Shown here: positions 41,264-49,893 of the stretch, piece by piece | Numbering within the stretch: position 1 is the first letter of the stretch | Layout: every line of letters begins with the position of its first letter | NCBI GenBank assembly: GCA_004297935.1 | Contig: SCRE01000018.1 | Span: 186,001-250,000, forward strand | Source of the DNA: Microbacteriaceae bacterium | GTDB taxonomy: Bacteria; Actinomycetota; Actinomycetes; Actinomycetales; Microbacteriaceae | Length of the DNA stretch: 64,000 nt | Direction: 5' to 3' | Program-made: the position numbers and the translations under genes | The notes under the pieces: generated by a model | What the model was told of the DNA's origin: nothing | Seen by the model: only the letters and a program-made list of their open reading frames with translations | Database searches by the model: none

Positions 41264-41343
41264 GAATCCAGGGTACGCCGTCGTCGTCGCGCGGTCGAGA
41301 ATTCTCATCGGCTGCCGCCCAAGCCGTCCCGTGAGCGGTGCGC

Positions 41344-41967
41344 CTAACCGCGGATGAGCCCCAGCCCGCGGGCCTTGGCCACCGCGGACGTGCGAGAGGC
41401 GGCGCCCAGCTTGGTGAAGATGTGCACGAGATGCGACTTCACCGTCGCCTCGGATAGGAACAGCTGCTCGCCGATTTCACGATTGGATGCCCCGTCCGCG
41501 ACCAGTGCGAGCACCTCGCGCTCGCGTGGGCTCAGTCTGCCCTCCGGAGACTGCACCCGCATCACCAGACGGTCCTGGATAGCGGGTGCCAATGCGCTTG
41601 CTCCGGCGGCTGTCGCGCGTACGGCCGCGACGAGCTCGTCGGGAGGCGCGTCCTTGAGGAGGTAACCGCTGGCGCCGGCTTCCACGGCGCCGAGTATGTC
41701 GGCATCGGTGTCGTAGTTGGTCAGGATCAGCACGTGGGGCGGGTCCGGCTCTGCGCGGATCAGACGCGTCGCCTCCGCGCCCTGCAGGTCGCCACCGAAT
41801 TGCAGGTCCATCAGCACGACATCGGGGTGGTCGATGCCGGCAAGCGTCACCGCGTCGCGGGCCGTGGCAGCTTCGCCGACAACCGTCATGTCCTGCTCGA
41901 GGCCGAACAGGGCGCGCAGGCCGGCGCGCACCACCGGATGATCGTCGGCGAGCAACAGGCGGATCAT
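41344..41967 (-). CDS. NarL/LuxR-type response regulator
   Basis: 207 residues: a receiver domain (1-120) with phospho-acceptor Asp54 in VVLMDLQFGG, an acidic pair at ADDH and the Lys in LLKDAPP. A LuxR-type helix-turn-helix follows (about 145-205, LSPREREVLALVADGASNRE). It overlaps the histidine kinase stop as ATGA and is its cognate partner by position. The signal is unknown. Confidence 0.95.
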   Translation of the reverse strand: MIRLLLADDHPVVRAGLRALFGLEQDMTVVGEAATARDAVTLAGIDHPDVVLMDLQFGGDLQGAEATRLIRAEPDPPHVLILTNYDTDADILGAVEAGASGYLLKDAPPDELVAAVRATAAGASALAPAIQDRLVMRVQSPEGRLSPREREVLALVADGASNREIGEQLFLSEATVKSHLVHIFTKLGAASRTSAVAKARGLGLIRG

Positions 41968-43229
41968 GGCTTCTCCGGGCTCCGGGCCGTCTTGTCGCGG
42001 CCGGGCAACGGCAAGGATACGGCGACAGCTGTGCCCGCGCCGGGCCGGGATTCGATCACGGCTTGCCCACCCAGTTGTTCCGCGCGTTCGCGGATTGCCC
42101 GCAGGCCGAACGATTCACGACTGCCGGTCGGCTGCGCAGGCAGCGTCGCGGGGTCGAATCCGCAGCCGTCGTCGACGATGTCGAGGCTGACCGAGTCGTC
42201 CATGTAACTCAGCGTGAGTTCGACCTGACCGGCCCGGGCGTGTTGGCTGACGTTCGCGAGCGACCCTTGTGCGATCCGCAAGAGAGCGGTCTCGATGCCC
42301 ATCGGAAGAGGAGTCGGGTCACCGCTGATGGTGACATGGACGGGCAGATCGGTCTCCGTCGTGCCGGCGGCCAGCCGGCGCAGCGCGCCTTCGAGCGTGT
42401 GCTCTTCGAGTGCCGGCGGGGTCAGTTCGCGGATGAACCGCCGCGTCTCGGCCAGATTGGTGGCCGCCGTCTCCCGGGCCAGGCGCACATGGTCGATCGC
42501 GGGGTGCTGTTCGTCGGCTCGTTCGACTGCGTGCAGCAGCAGCTGGATACTGGACAACCCCTGCGCGACGGTGTCGTGGATTTCGCGTGCGAGGCGGGCA
42601 CGTTCCGCGAGCACGCCCGCCTCGCGTTCGGTCGCCGCCAGCTGCTCGCGAGTGGACATGAGATCGCGAATGAGAGCCTCGCGTTCGCGGGCTTCGCGGT
42701 ACAGCGCTTGGTAGCCGAGACCGATGGCGATGGCGATGATCGCGCCGATGATCGGTCCGACGACGCCGCCGACGGAGAGCCGGATGTGCCAGGCGAGTGC
42801 GACGATCGCGCACGCGGTCAATGCGGCCACGGCGATCACGTTCGATGGCTGACGGACCAGGTGCAACACGAGGAAGAAGAGCGGGAAGACCAGGTATGCC
42901 GCATCGGCTGTCAACGCCATCAACGCCAGGCACAGCGCGATCAGCACGGCGAGCCAGATCGGCCAGAGCAGTTTCGACGTCGACAGGTGGAAGAACGCTG
43001 CCGAGCCGTACACGGCGAGCAGTGCGATGCCGAGCACGATGACCGCGTCGGTGGTCGAGGTGCCATCGTCCGCCGCGCCCGCGAGCATGGCGTGCAGGAC
43101 GACGAAGAGCGTGAGCCCGACGAAGACGACGTGCAGCCCCACGCGCAGGGCGGTGAAGACCGGCGTCAGCGCTGAATGGATTGGGGCCGAATGAATTGCG
43201 GCCGAATGGATTGGGGCTGGATCGTTCAT
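41964..43229 (-). CDS. NarL-type sensor histidine kinase (HisKA_3)
   Basis: 421 residues. The N-terminus has a short repeat (IHSA three times), then about six membrane helices (to about 180), a coiled linker, the dimerisation/phospho-acceptor motif ARLAREIHDTVAQGLSSIQ (His about 217), and a HATPase domain (VDDGCGFDPATLP, FGLRAIRERAEQLGG). ATG 43229 is chosen because TATGCT lies 7 bases upstream; the frame opens at 43241. It forms one unit with the response regulator. The helices probably sense the membrane rather than an external ligand. Confidence 0.93.
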   Translation of the reverse strand: MNDPAPIHSAAIHSAPIHSALTPVFTALRVGLHVVFVGLTLFVVLHAMLAGAADDGTSTTDAVIVLGIALLAVYGSAAFFHLSTSKLLWPIWLAVLIALCLALMALTADAAYLVFPLFFLVLHLVRQPSNVIAVAALTACAIVALAWHIRLSVGGVVGPIIGAIIAIAIGLGYQALYREAREREALIRDLMSTREQLAATEREAGVLAERARLAREIHDTVAQGLSSIQLLLHAVERADEQHPAIDHVRLARETAATNLAETRRFIRELTPPALEEHTLEGALRRLAAGTTETDLPVHVTISGDPTPLPMGIETALLRIAQGSLANVSQHARAGQVELTLSYMDDSVSLDIVDDGCGFDPATLPAQPTGSRESFGLRAIRERAEQLGGQAVIESRPGAGTAVAVSLPLPGRDKTARSPEKP

Positions 43230-43236
43230 CCTGGTC

Positions 43237-43242
43237 AGCATA
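43237..43242 (-). promoter_or_regulatory. -10 box for the histidine kinase operon (leaderless start)
   Basis: TATGCT on the minus strand, 7 bases before ATG 43229. Confidence 0.5.
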
Positions 43243-43354
43243 ACCAGCGCCTTACCGGGCCTGCATCAACCAAAAGTCGGCTTGGCCCGCCGACCGGTCG
43301 GAGTCGGCATGCGTGAGATTCGCGACATCTGGCCGCCTGCGCTAGACAAGAGGT

Positions 43355-44008
43355 ATGAGTCGCAGCAGCCAGGTGGAGATCGAACGCAAATATGACGTGT
43401 CGGCAACCACTCGGGTGCCCGATCTGATCGGTGCAGGAACCATCGCGGTCGTCGAGGCGGTCGAGGTCATCGACCTGGATGCGATCTATTACGACACCGA
43501 CGAGCTGCATCTGGCGAGGAACCGTGTCGCCCTGCGACGACGGGAAGGCGGCGCAGACGCGGGCTGGCACATTAAGATCAAGCGGCCAGAGGCGGAAGGC
43601 CGCACCGAGCTGCGCTGGCCGATCGGTCCGGCCGAGGTGAACGCGCAGACGGCCGTCGTGCCGGCTGAGGTCCAGGCAGAGGTCGAGGCGCTGACGGCGG
43701 GGCATCCCCTTCGTGCGGTCGCCCGCATCAGCAATCGGCGCGAGAATCGCAGACTGCTCGACGCGGCAGGCTACCCGGTCGCCGAATTGAGCGACGACCA
43801 CGTTCGCGCCGAGAATCTCATTGACGCGTCGACTCGCGAATGGCGCGAGTGGGAGGTCGAGTTGCTCGCCGCCGCGCCGGACACCCGCACGAAGCGCACG
43901 GCCCTGCTCGATGCGATCGAGGCGATCCTGCTGCCCTCCGGCGCGGTCGTCTCACCCAGTTCGTCTAAGCTGGCTCGTGCCCTCGGTGTCGATGAAGCGA
44001 CCTCGTAG
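43355..44008 (+). CDS. CYTH-domain phosphohydrolase/cyclase family protein
   Basis: 217 residues of the CYTH superfamily, which acts on triphosphates (thiamine triphosphate, inorganic triphosphate or ATP). The N-terminal signature E-x-E-x-K is present as VEIERKY, followed by a tunnel-fold pattern: YYDTDELHLARNRVALRRREGG, WHIKIKRP and ELSDDHVRAE. There is no CHAD domain. A TAGACA box 6 bases before ATG 43355 suggests a leaderless start. Confidence 0.88.
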   Translation: MSRSSQVEIERKYDVSATTRVPDLIGAGTIAVVEAVEVIDLDAIYYDTDELHLARNRVALRRREGGADAGWHIKIKRPEAEGRTELRWPIGPAEVNAQTAVVPAEVQAEVEALTAGHPLRAVARISNRRENRRLLDAAGYPVAELSDDHVRAENLIDASTREWREWEVELLAAAPDTRTKRTALLDAIEAILLPSGAVVSPSSSKLARALGVDEATS

Positions 44009-44096
44009 GCTCGCTTTCATAGGGATCATGCAGCTTTTGCTGTGAAGCCGCCACCTCGGGCAAGATCGATGCGGGACTGACTATGGAGGCAAATCG

Positions 44097-45125
44097 GTGA
44101 AAATCGGAATCTTGACCAGCGGCGGCGACTGTCCCGGACTGAACGCGGTCATCCGGGGAGCGGTGCTCAAGGGCGACCGCGTCTACGGCGCGGAGTTCTC
44201 TGGTTTCCGATACGGCTGGCGCGGTGTCGTCAACGGTGACATCATGCCGTTGGATCGGCACAGCGTGCGCGGCCTCTCGCGTCAGGGCGGCACGATCCTC
44301 GGGTCCAGCCGAACCAACCCGTTCGAGGGTGCGCATGCAGGCCCCGAGAGCATCCAGCGGATGCTCGATGACAACGGAATCGACGCTGTCATCGCGATCG
44401 GCGGCGAGGGAACACTGACCGCGGCCCGCCGACTGACCGATGCCGGCCTCAAGATCGTCGGGGTGCCCAAGACGATCGACAACGACCTCGCGGCGACCGA
44501 CTATTCGTTCGGGTTCGACACCGCGGTGGAGATCGCCACGGAGGCGATCGATCGGCTCCGCACGACGGCCGAGTCGCACCAGCGCTGCATGATCGTCGAG
44601 GTCATGGGCAGGCACGTCGGGTGGATCGCGCTGCACTCCGGCATGGCGGGTGGGGCGCACGCCATCCTGATTCCGGAGCAGCCGCAGTCGATCGAGCAGA
44701 TCTGTGCCTGGGTCGAGCACGTGCGCGATCGCGGGCGCGCGCCGACAGTCGTCGTGTCGGAGGGCTTCCATCTCGACACGATGGAAGGGGCGCACTCGCA
44801 CAAGGGCCTGGACGCATTCAATCGCCCGCGACTCGGCGGGATCGGCGAGATGCTCGCCCCGATGATCCAGGAGCGGACAGGCATCGAGTCGCGGGCCACG
44901 GTGATCGGGCACATACAACGCGGCGGAGTCCCGAGCGCATATGACCGCGTGCTGGCGACCCGGCTGGGAATGTCCGCGATCGACGCGGTCGTCAAGGGGC
45001 AATGGGGAACCATGGTCTCACTGAAGGGCACCGATGTCGTCACCGTGTCGATCGCCGATGCGACCGGCGGACTCAACACGGTTCCGCAGCACCGCTACGA
45101 CGAGGCCGCGCTGCTGTTCGGCTGA
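44097..45125 (+). CDS. pfkA: 6-phosphofructokinase
   Basis: Phosphorylates fructose 6-phosphate in glycolysis. The 342 residues have ILTSGGDCPGLNAVIRG (5-21), GGEGT (102-106) and PKTIDNDL (124-131). By E. coli numbering, position 104 is Gly (ATP-type) but position 124 is Lys (PPi-type), so the phosphoryl donor is not decided by these residues. IAIGGEGTLTAARRL, the MGRHVGWIA segment and HIQRGG complete the family pattern. The GTG start has GGAGG upstream. Confidence 0.95.
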   Translation: MKIGILTSGGDCPGLNAVIRGAVLKGDRVYGAEFSGFRYGWRGVVNGDIMPLDRHSVRGLSRQGGTILGSSRTNPFEGAHAGPESIQRMLDDNGIDAVIAIGGEGTLTAARRLTDAGLKIVGVPKTIDNDLAATDYSFGFDTAVEIATEAIDRLRTTAESHQRCMIVEVMGRHVGWIALHSGMAGGAHAILIPEQPQSIEQICAWVEHVRDRGRAPTVVVSEGFHLDTMEGAHSHKGLDAFNRPRLGGIGEMLAPMIQERTGIESRATVIGHIQRGGVPSAYDRVLATRLGMSAIDAVVKGQWGTMVSLKGTDVVTVSIADATGGLNTVPQHRYDEAALLFG

Positions 45126-45204
45126 GTGCTGCTGTTCGGCCGGCTGTGCGGGTTCTGCTGAACGCCTCCGTTCCCGGTGATCGGGTCGGCCGGCACGAGT
45201 GCGG

Positions 45205-47337
45205 TCAGCGAACCGGTGCCTCGCCGAGGCCGAGAACGTCAAGAAGCCAGGCCAGTTCCCACGCGCGTTCCCGCCAGGCCGCATAACGCCCGCTGACGCC
45301 GCCATGGCCTGCGCTCATCTCCGTCTTGAGCAGCACGGCGGCGTCGACCTCACGCAGCCGCGCCACCCATTTCGCCGGCTCCACGTAGAGCACACGGGTG
45401 TCGTTGAGACTCGTGACGGCGAGGATATGTGGATAGTGCACATCCGAGCGCACGTTCTCATACGGCGAGTACGACTTCATGTATGCATACACATCGGGAT
45501 CGTGCAATGGGTCGCCCCACTCGTCCCATTCGATCACCGTCAACGGCAGAGACGGGTCGAGGATCGAGGTGAGCGCGTCGACGAACGGGACTCCGGCGAG
45601 GATGCCCGCGAACGACTGCGGTGCAAGATTCGCAACGGCACCCATCAACAGCCCTCCAGCGCTGCGGCCCTCTGCGACCATGCGGTCGCTCGTCGTCCAA
45701 CCTGCCGAGATCAACCGCTGCGCCGCCGCGATGAAATCGGTGAACGTGTTCTTCTTCGCCAACGTCTTGCCGGATTCATACCAGGCACGACCCAGTTCAC
45801 CGCCGCCCCGCACGTGGGCGATCGCATAGACGACGCCGCGATCCAGGAGCGACAGGCGGGCGATCGAGAACGCGGGATCGATGCTCGACTCATAGGAGCC
45901 GTAGCCATACAACTCCAGCGGCGCCGGCTCGCCCGGCGTGACCAGATCGCTGCGATAGACGAGCGAGATCGGCACGTGGGTGCCGTCGGGCGCGATCGCC
46001 CACTCACGCTGCTGCAGATACAGCGTGGGATCATAGTCGCCGAGCACGGCCTGCCGTTTGAGCAGCCGACGCGCGCCGGTCGCCACGTCGTAGTCGTACA
46101 CGCTCGACGGCGTCGCCAGCGACCCGTAGCCGAGGCGCACCGTCGGTTGCGTCCATTCCGGGTTGCCTCCTGTCCCGACCGTGTAGAGGGGCTCGTCGAA
46201 GGCCAACTCCTCAAGCGCTCCGTAGCCGTCGGCCGTGATCCGGATGATCCCGAGCCGGGACAGCGCATCGCGCCGGTATTCGATCACCAGATGGTCCGAG
46301 AACGCGTCGACGGACTCGAGCCGGATCGCCGGATCGTGGGCGAGCACGACGCGGCGCTCGCCCGTCGGGTCGTCCGCGGCGACGTCCACCAGTTCGAAGT
46401 TCTGTGCCTCGTCGTTGTGCAGGATCAGCAGGCGGTCCTCGCCTCCGACGACGGCGTGCTCGACGGAATACTCGATGCCGTCACGGCGCGGCCAGACCAC
46501 GTGGAATTCGCCGGCCGGAGTTTCGGCATCCAACAACCGGTATTCCGTCGTGATGTTCGAGCCGAGCTCGGCGATCAGATAGCGGCGGCTCCGGGTGCAG
46601 CCCACGCCCGCCCAGAAGCGCTCGTCCGGCTCGGTGAGCATCGCCATGTCGTCGCTTGCGGCGGCGCCGACCTCGTGGCGCCATACGGTGTCTGGGCGCC
46701 AGGCGTCGTCGACCGTCGTGTAGAACACGAAACGGCCGTCGGGGGAGAAGACGGCCCCGTGTGAGGTGTTGGGCACTTCGTCGGTGAGATCCAAGCCCGT
46801 GCGCAGGTCACGGATGCGCAGTGTGAACCGTTCGTCGCCGATGGTGTCCGTGGCATAAGCGAGCAGCGTTCCGTCCGCCGAGACGTCGAAACTGCCGAGC
46901 GAGAAGAAGTCCTGCCCCTGTGCCTCGATGTTGCCGTCGAGCACGATCTGTTCGCCGGGCAACGCAGGCTGGTCTGCTGGCACGCCCGCGATCACCGGCG
47001 GCGTCCAATCCGCGTCATCGGTGATCGGCGCGCGTGCGTGCGCCGCATATTGTTTGCCTTCGAACGAGCGCGAGTAGTACCACCAAGCACCGCGGCGAGT
47101 CGGAACCGACAGGTCCGTCTCTTGCGTGTGCGCCTTGATCTCGCCGAAGATGCTCTCGCGCAGGGCCTCCAGATGCGCGGTCTGTTCGGCGGCGTACGTG
47201 TTCTCTGCGGTCAGGTGTGCGACGACCCGGGGATCGTCCTTCTCCCGCAGCCACTCGTACTGATCGATGACGGTGTCGCCATGGTGGCTGCGCTCGTGCG
47301 GAATGCGCAGTGCGACGGGAGCGGTCGAGTGCTTCAT
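45205..47337 (-). CDS. ptrB: Oligopeptidase B (S9 prolyl-oligopeptidase family)
   Basis: Cytosolic serine peptidase cleaving after Arg/Lys in short peptides. The 710 residues comprise an N-terminal beta-propeller (about 70-410) and an alpha/beta-hydrolase domain. The nucleophile is in EGRSAGGLLMGAV (about residue 555), with a catalytic His in EMSAGHGGVSGRY near 680. The N-terminal IPHERSHHGDTVIDQYEWLREKDDPRV is characteristic. A TACGGT box lies 6 bases before ATG 47337. It is convergent with pfkA. Confidence 0.95.
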   Translation of the reverse strand: MKHSTAPVALRIPHERSHHGDTVIDQYEWLREKDDPRVVAHLTAENTYAAEQTAHLEALRESIFGEIKAHTQETDLSVPTRRGAWWYYSRSFEGKQYAAHARAPITDDADWTPPVIAGVPADQPALPGEQIVLDGNIEAQGQDFFSLGSFDVSADGTLLAYATDTIGDERFTLRIRDLRTGLDLTDEVPNTSHGAVFSPDGRFVFYTTVDDAWRPDTVWRHEVGAAASDDMAMLTEPDERFWAGVGCTRSRRYLIAELGSNITTEYRLLDAETPAGEFHVVWPRRDGIEYSVEHAVVGGEDRLLILHNDEAQNFELVDVAADDPTGERRVVLAHDPAIRLESVDAFSDHLVIEYRRDALSRLGIIRITADGYGALEELAFDEPLYTVGTGGNPEWTQPTVRLGYGSLATPSSVYDYDVATGARRLLKRQAVLGDYDPTLYLQQREWAIAPDGTHVPISLVYRSDLVTPGEPAPLELYGYGSYESSIDPAFSIARLSLLDRGVVYAIAHVRGGGELGRAWYESGKTLAKKNTFTDFIAAAQRLISAGWTTSDRMVAEGRSAGGLLMGAVANLAPQSFAGILAGVPFVDALTSILDPSLPLTVIEWDEWGDPLHDPDVYAYMKSYSPYENVRSDVHYPHILAVTSLNDTRVLYVEPAKWVARLREVDAAVLLKTEMSAGHGGVSGRYAAWRERAWELAWLLDVLGLGEAPVR

Positions 47338-47343
47338 GGATCA

Positions 47344-47349
47344 ACCGTA
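47344..47349 (-). promoter_or_regulatory. -10 box for ptrB (leaderless start)
   Basis: TACGGT on the minus strand, 6 bases before ATG 47337. Confidence 0.45.
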
Positions 47350-47480
47350 CCGGCAGCGGTTGCACCGAAGACGATCGCGCGAACGACGCCTGGCTGCATG
47401 CTCGGATGCTGGGAATCATCTGCAGCCCCGGATGGTTCTGCACACGGAGACGATGTGGCGCCGTGTCGCCGCGCGAAAGG

Positions 47481-48398
47481 ATGACCGTGTCGAGATTTGT
47501 GCAATATCAGCAATTCGGCGGCCCGGAGGTGCTCGGGATCGTCGAGGTCGAGCCCCCGCATCCCGGTGAAGGGCAGGTGCGCGTGCGCGTGCTCGCCGCG
47601 GGTTTGAATCCGGTCGATTTCAAGATCTACCACGGAGGCCCGGCCGCCGCCGCGTATGGTGCGGTCCCACCCTCCGGTGTGGGCAATGATTTCTCCGGCG
47701 TGATCGACGAGCTCGGGGAGGGCGTCACCGTATGGAGTCTCGGAGACGAGGTGTTGGGCGGCTCACGGAATCTCGCAGCAGCGGATTTCGTGATCGTCGA
47801 CGCCGGCGCGCTGACACGCAAACCCGCCGGGTTGTCGTTCGAGGTCGCGGGTTCGCTCGCGGTCGCGGGACGGACCGCGTGGGCCAGCGTCAGCGCACTG
47901 AAGCTCGGCCCGGCCGACACCGTTCTGGTCAGCGCCGCGGCTGGAGGAGTCGGCGTGCTCGCCGCTCAGCTCGCGAGGGCGACCGGTGCGACCGTCATCG
48001 GCACCGCGAGCGACGCGAATCGCGACTACCTGCGCTCGCTCGGTGTGGTGCCTGTCCGCTACGGCGACGGCGTGACCGGTCGTATCCGCGAAGCCGCGCC
48101 GCAGGGAATCACGGCCGTGCTCGACAACCACGGGCCGGAGACGATCGAGGCGGCGATCGAGCTCGGCGTTCCGCTGAGCAGGATCAACACGATCGCGGCG
48201 CACGGGTATGACGGTGTGCTGACCGTCGGCGGAGCCGCCGCAACGGCGGCCGACCTGGCGCACGTCGCCGAGCTGCTCACGGCCGGCGACCTGGAGTTGC
48301 CGATCGATTCGATCTACCCGCTCGAACGTGTACGCGAGGCGTATGAGAAGCTCGAGGCCGGCCACGTCCGCGGCAAGATCGTGCTTGTCACCGAGTAG
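47481..48398 (+). CDS. NADPH-dependent quinone oxidoreductase / zinc-free alcohol dehydrogenase family
   Basis: Medium-chain reductase of 305 residues. It has an N-terminal GroES-like domain (VRVLAAGLNPVDFKIYHGG, SGVGNDFSGVIDELGEGV) and a Rossmann domain with AAAGGVGVLAAQLARATGA (about 155-174). Zinc-binding cysteines of true alcohol dehydrogenases are absent. Substrates are typically quinones or activated enones. GAAAGG sits immediately before ATG 47481, which makes the GTG six bases later (47487) an equally good start. Confidence 0.88.
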   Translation: MTVSRFVQYQQFGGPEVLGIVEVEPPHPGEGQVRVRVLAAGLNPVDFKIYHGGPAAAAYGAVPPSGVGNDFSGVIDELGEGVTVWSLGDEVLGGSRNLAAADFVIVDAGALTRKPAGLSFEVAGSLAVAGRTAWASVSALKLGPADTVLVSAAAGGVGVLAAQLARATGATVIGTASDANRDYLRSLGVVPVRYGDGVTGRIREAAPQGITAVLDNHGPETIEAAIELGVPLSRINTIAAHGYDGVLTVGGAAATAADLAHVAELLTAGDLELPIDSIYPLERVREAYEKLEAGHVRGKIVLVTE

Positions 48399-48435
48399 CG
48401 CGCCGCCGATTCGCCGAGGCGGGATAATTGAGGGC

Positions 48436-48855
48436 ATGATTTCGACCGAGCTGGCTCGCAGGCTACGCGATGCCGGGCTGCGCTGGCATCCGGCTTCCGG
48501 TGACGCGTTCCGCATCGACTCGGCCGAATTCGAATCTGATGTGTTCACCGTCAGCGAGATGACCATCGAGGCGCACGAGTTCGACACCGGCACCATTCTC
48601 GGCTTCAACGGCACGACCGAGTGGGCCCTGGACTCCGTCGCGATCGAACGTGCGCTGTGGTTGCCGCGCGAGGACCAACTTCGAGAGCGCCTCGGTGCCG
48701 GGTTCTCCTCCTTGACGCGGTCGGCGGACGGCCGCTACCGCGTTCTGACCGCGCATGACGGCCGGCAGGCCGCTTTCGACGCGGATGACCCGGCACAGGC
48801 CTACGCGCTGGCGCTGCTCGCGCTCATCGTCCGTGCCACCGCACCGCTCGCCTGA
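48436..48855 (+). CDS. Conserved actinobacterial protein of unknown function (often labelled CpaE-like)
   Basis: 139 soluble residues: MISTELARRLRDAGLRWHP, GFNGTTEWALDSV, ERALWLPREDQLRERLG and a C-terminal Ala/Leu-rich helix. Related proteins carry the name pilus assembly protein CpaE in databases, but no ATPase motif and no pilus gene is present here, so that name should not be trusted. A GATAAT box (48423-48428) lies 7 bases before ATG 48436. Confidence 0.8.
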   Translation: MISTELARRLRDAGLRWHPASGDAFRIDSAEFESDVFTVSEMTIEAHEFDTGTILGFNGTTEWALDSVAIERALWLPREDQLRERLGAGFSSLTRSADGRYRVLTAHDGRQAAFDADDPAQAYALALLALIVRATAPLA

Positions 48856-48918
48856 TATCCGCGTTATGGAGATCACGGCATTCTCATTCCCAGCGCTCGC
48901 GAGGAATCGGAGCCTATC

Positions 48919-49890
48919 GTGACGCGTGTGCCGTACTCCCGCCCGATGCTCAGTCGCGTTCCGGTGTGGGCGTGGCGCGCTCTCATGACACAGTCGCACG
49001 GCTACGAAGTGCGGCACTTCAACACCGAGCCGATCGACGTCGTCGACTACCGTCTGGACATCGACTACGTCGGGGACGGCATCCGGGCGCATCGGCTGGA
49101 CGTGCTCCGGCCGCACGATGATCGCTCCGTGCTGCCCGTGTACGTGTACTTTCACGGCGGAGGCTGGATCGCCGGCGACAAGCTGCCGCTGACCAAGTAC
49201 TGCGCCAGCCAGGCCGCAGGCGGCATGGTCGTGGTCAACGTGAACTATCGCATGGCCGGCCGTTTCGACATGAAACACCTGCTGCACGATGGCAATGACG
49301 CGCTCGCGTGGGTGCGAGATCACATAACGGATTTCGGCGGCGATCCGGACAACCTCGTGCTGGCCGGCGACTCAGCCGGTGGTCAGATCGCAGCTCTTCT
49401 CGCCGCGATGTCGACGCGGACCGAGCTGGCCGAGCACTACGAACTGCTTCCAGCGCTGGCCCGCGGCAGTCTGACCGGGCTCGTGTTGCACTGCGGCGCC
49501 TTGGACTTCTCGGTGGTGTTCGAACGCGGCTTCATCATGGGCCTTGGATTCGTGCGGATGCTGCTGCCCGGCCACGGCCGAGGGCTCACTCTTTCGCGTG
49601 CGGCGCGCTGGCTGTCACCGATCGACTGGCTGGACGAATCGTTCGCCCCGGTGCTGGTCACGACGAGTGAGCGTGATTTCTTCTATCGGGCGAATCTGAA
49701 CTTCGTCGAGGCGCTGCGCCGACACGGCGTGCGCGTGGAGACCCTCCTGTTCGATGGTTCGCGGCGCAACACCGAGCACACCTGGCAGCAGAACTACCGG
49801 TATCCGGAATCGCAGGAGGTCTACCGCCGTCTGCAGCAGTTCGTACGCAGCGTGACGAGCGCGGCTGTGCCCGCGTCCGCCGCGGCGTGA
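48919..49890 (+). CDS. Alpha/beta hydrolase of the hormone-sensitive lipase type
   Basis: 323-residue esterase or lipase. The oxyanion-hole motif is YFHGGGWIAGDK (about 75-86), the nucleophile Ser is in LAGDSAGGQIAALL (about 152-165), and the C-terminal acid/His pair includes NTEHTWQQNY (near 287). Loops suggest short-chain esters. GTG 48919 has CGGAGC upstream. No membrane signal is seen. Antisense neighbour: an APC permease, 4 bp away tail to tail. Confidence 0.88.
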   Translation: MTRVPYSRPMLSRVPVWAWRALMTQSHGYEVRHFNTEPIDVVDYRLDIDYVGDGIRAHRLDVLRPHDDRSVLPVYVYFHGGGWIAGDKLPLTKYCASQAAGGMVVVNVNYRMAGRFDMKHLLHDGNDALAWVRDHITDFGGDPDNLVLAGDSAGGQIAALLAAMSTRTELAEHYELLPALARGSLTGLVLHCGALDFSVVFERGFIMGLGFVRMLLPGHGRGLTLSRAARWLSPIDWLDESFAPVLVTTSERDFFYRANLNFVEALRRHGVRVETLLFDGSRRNTEHTWQQNYRYPESQEVYRRLQQFVRSVTSAAVPASAAA

Positions 49891-49893
49891 GGG

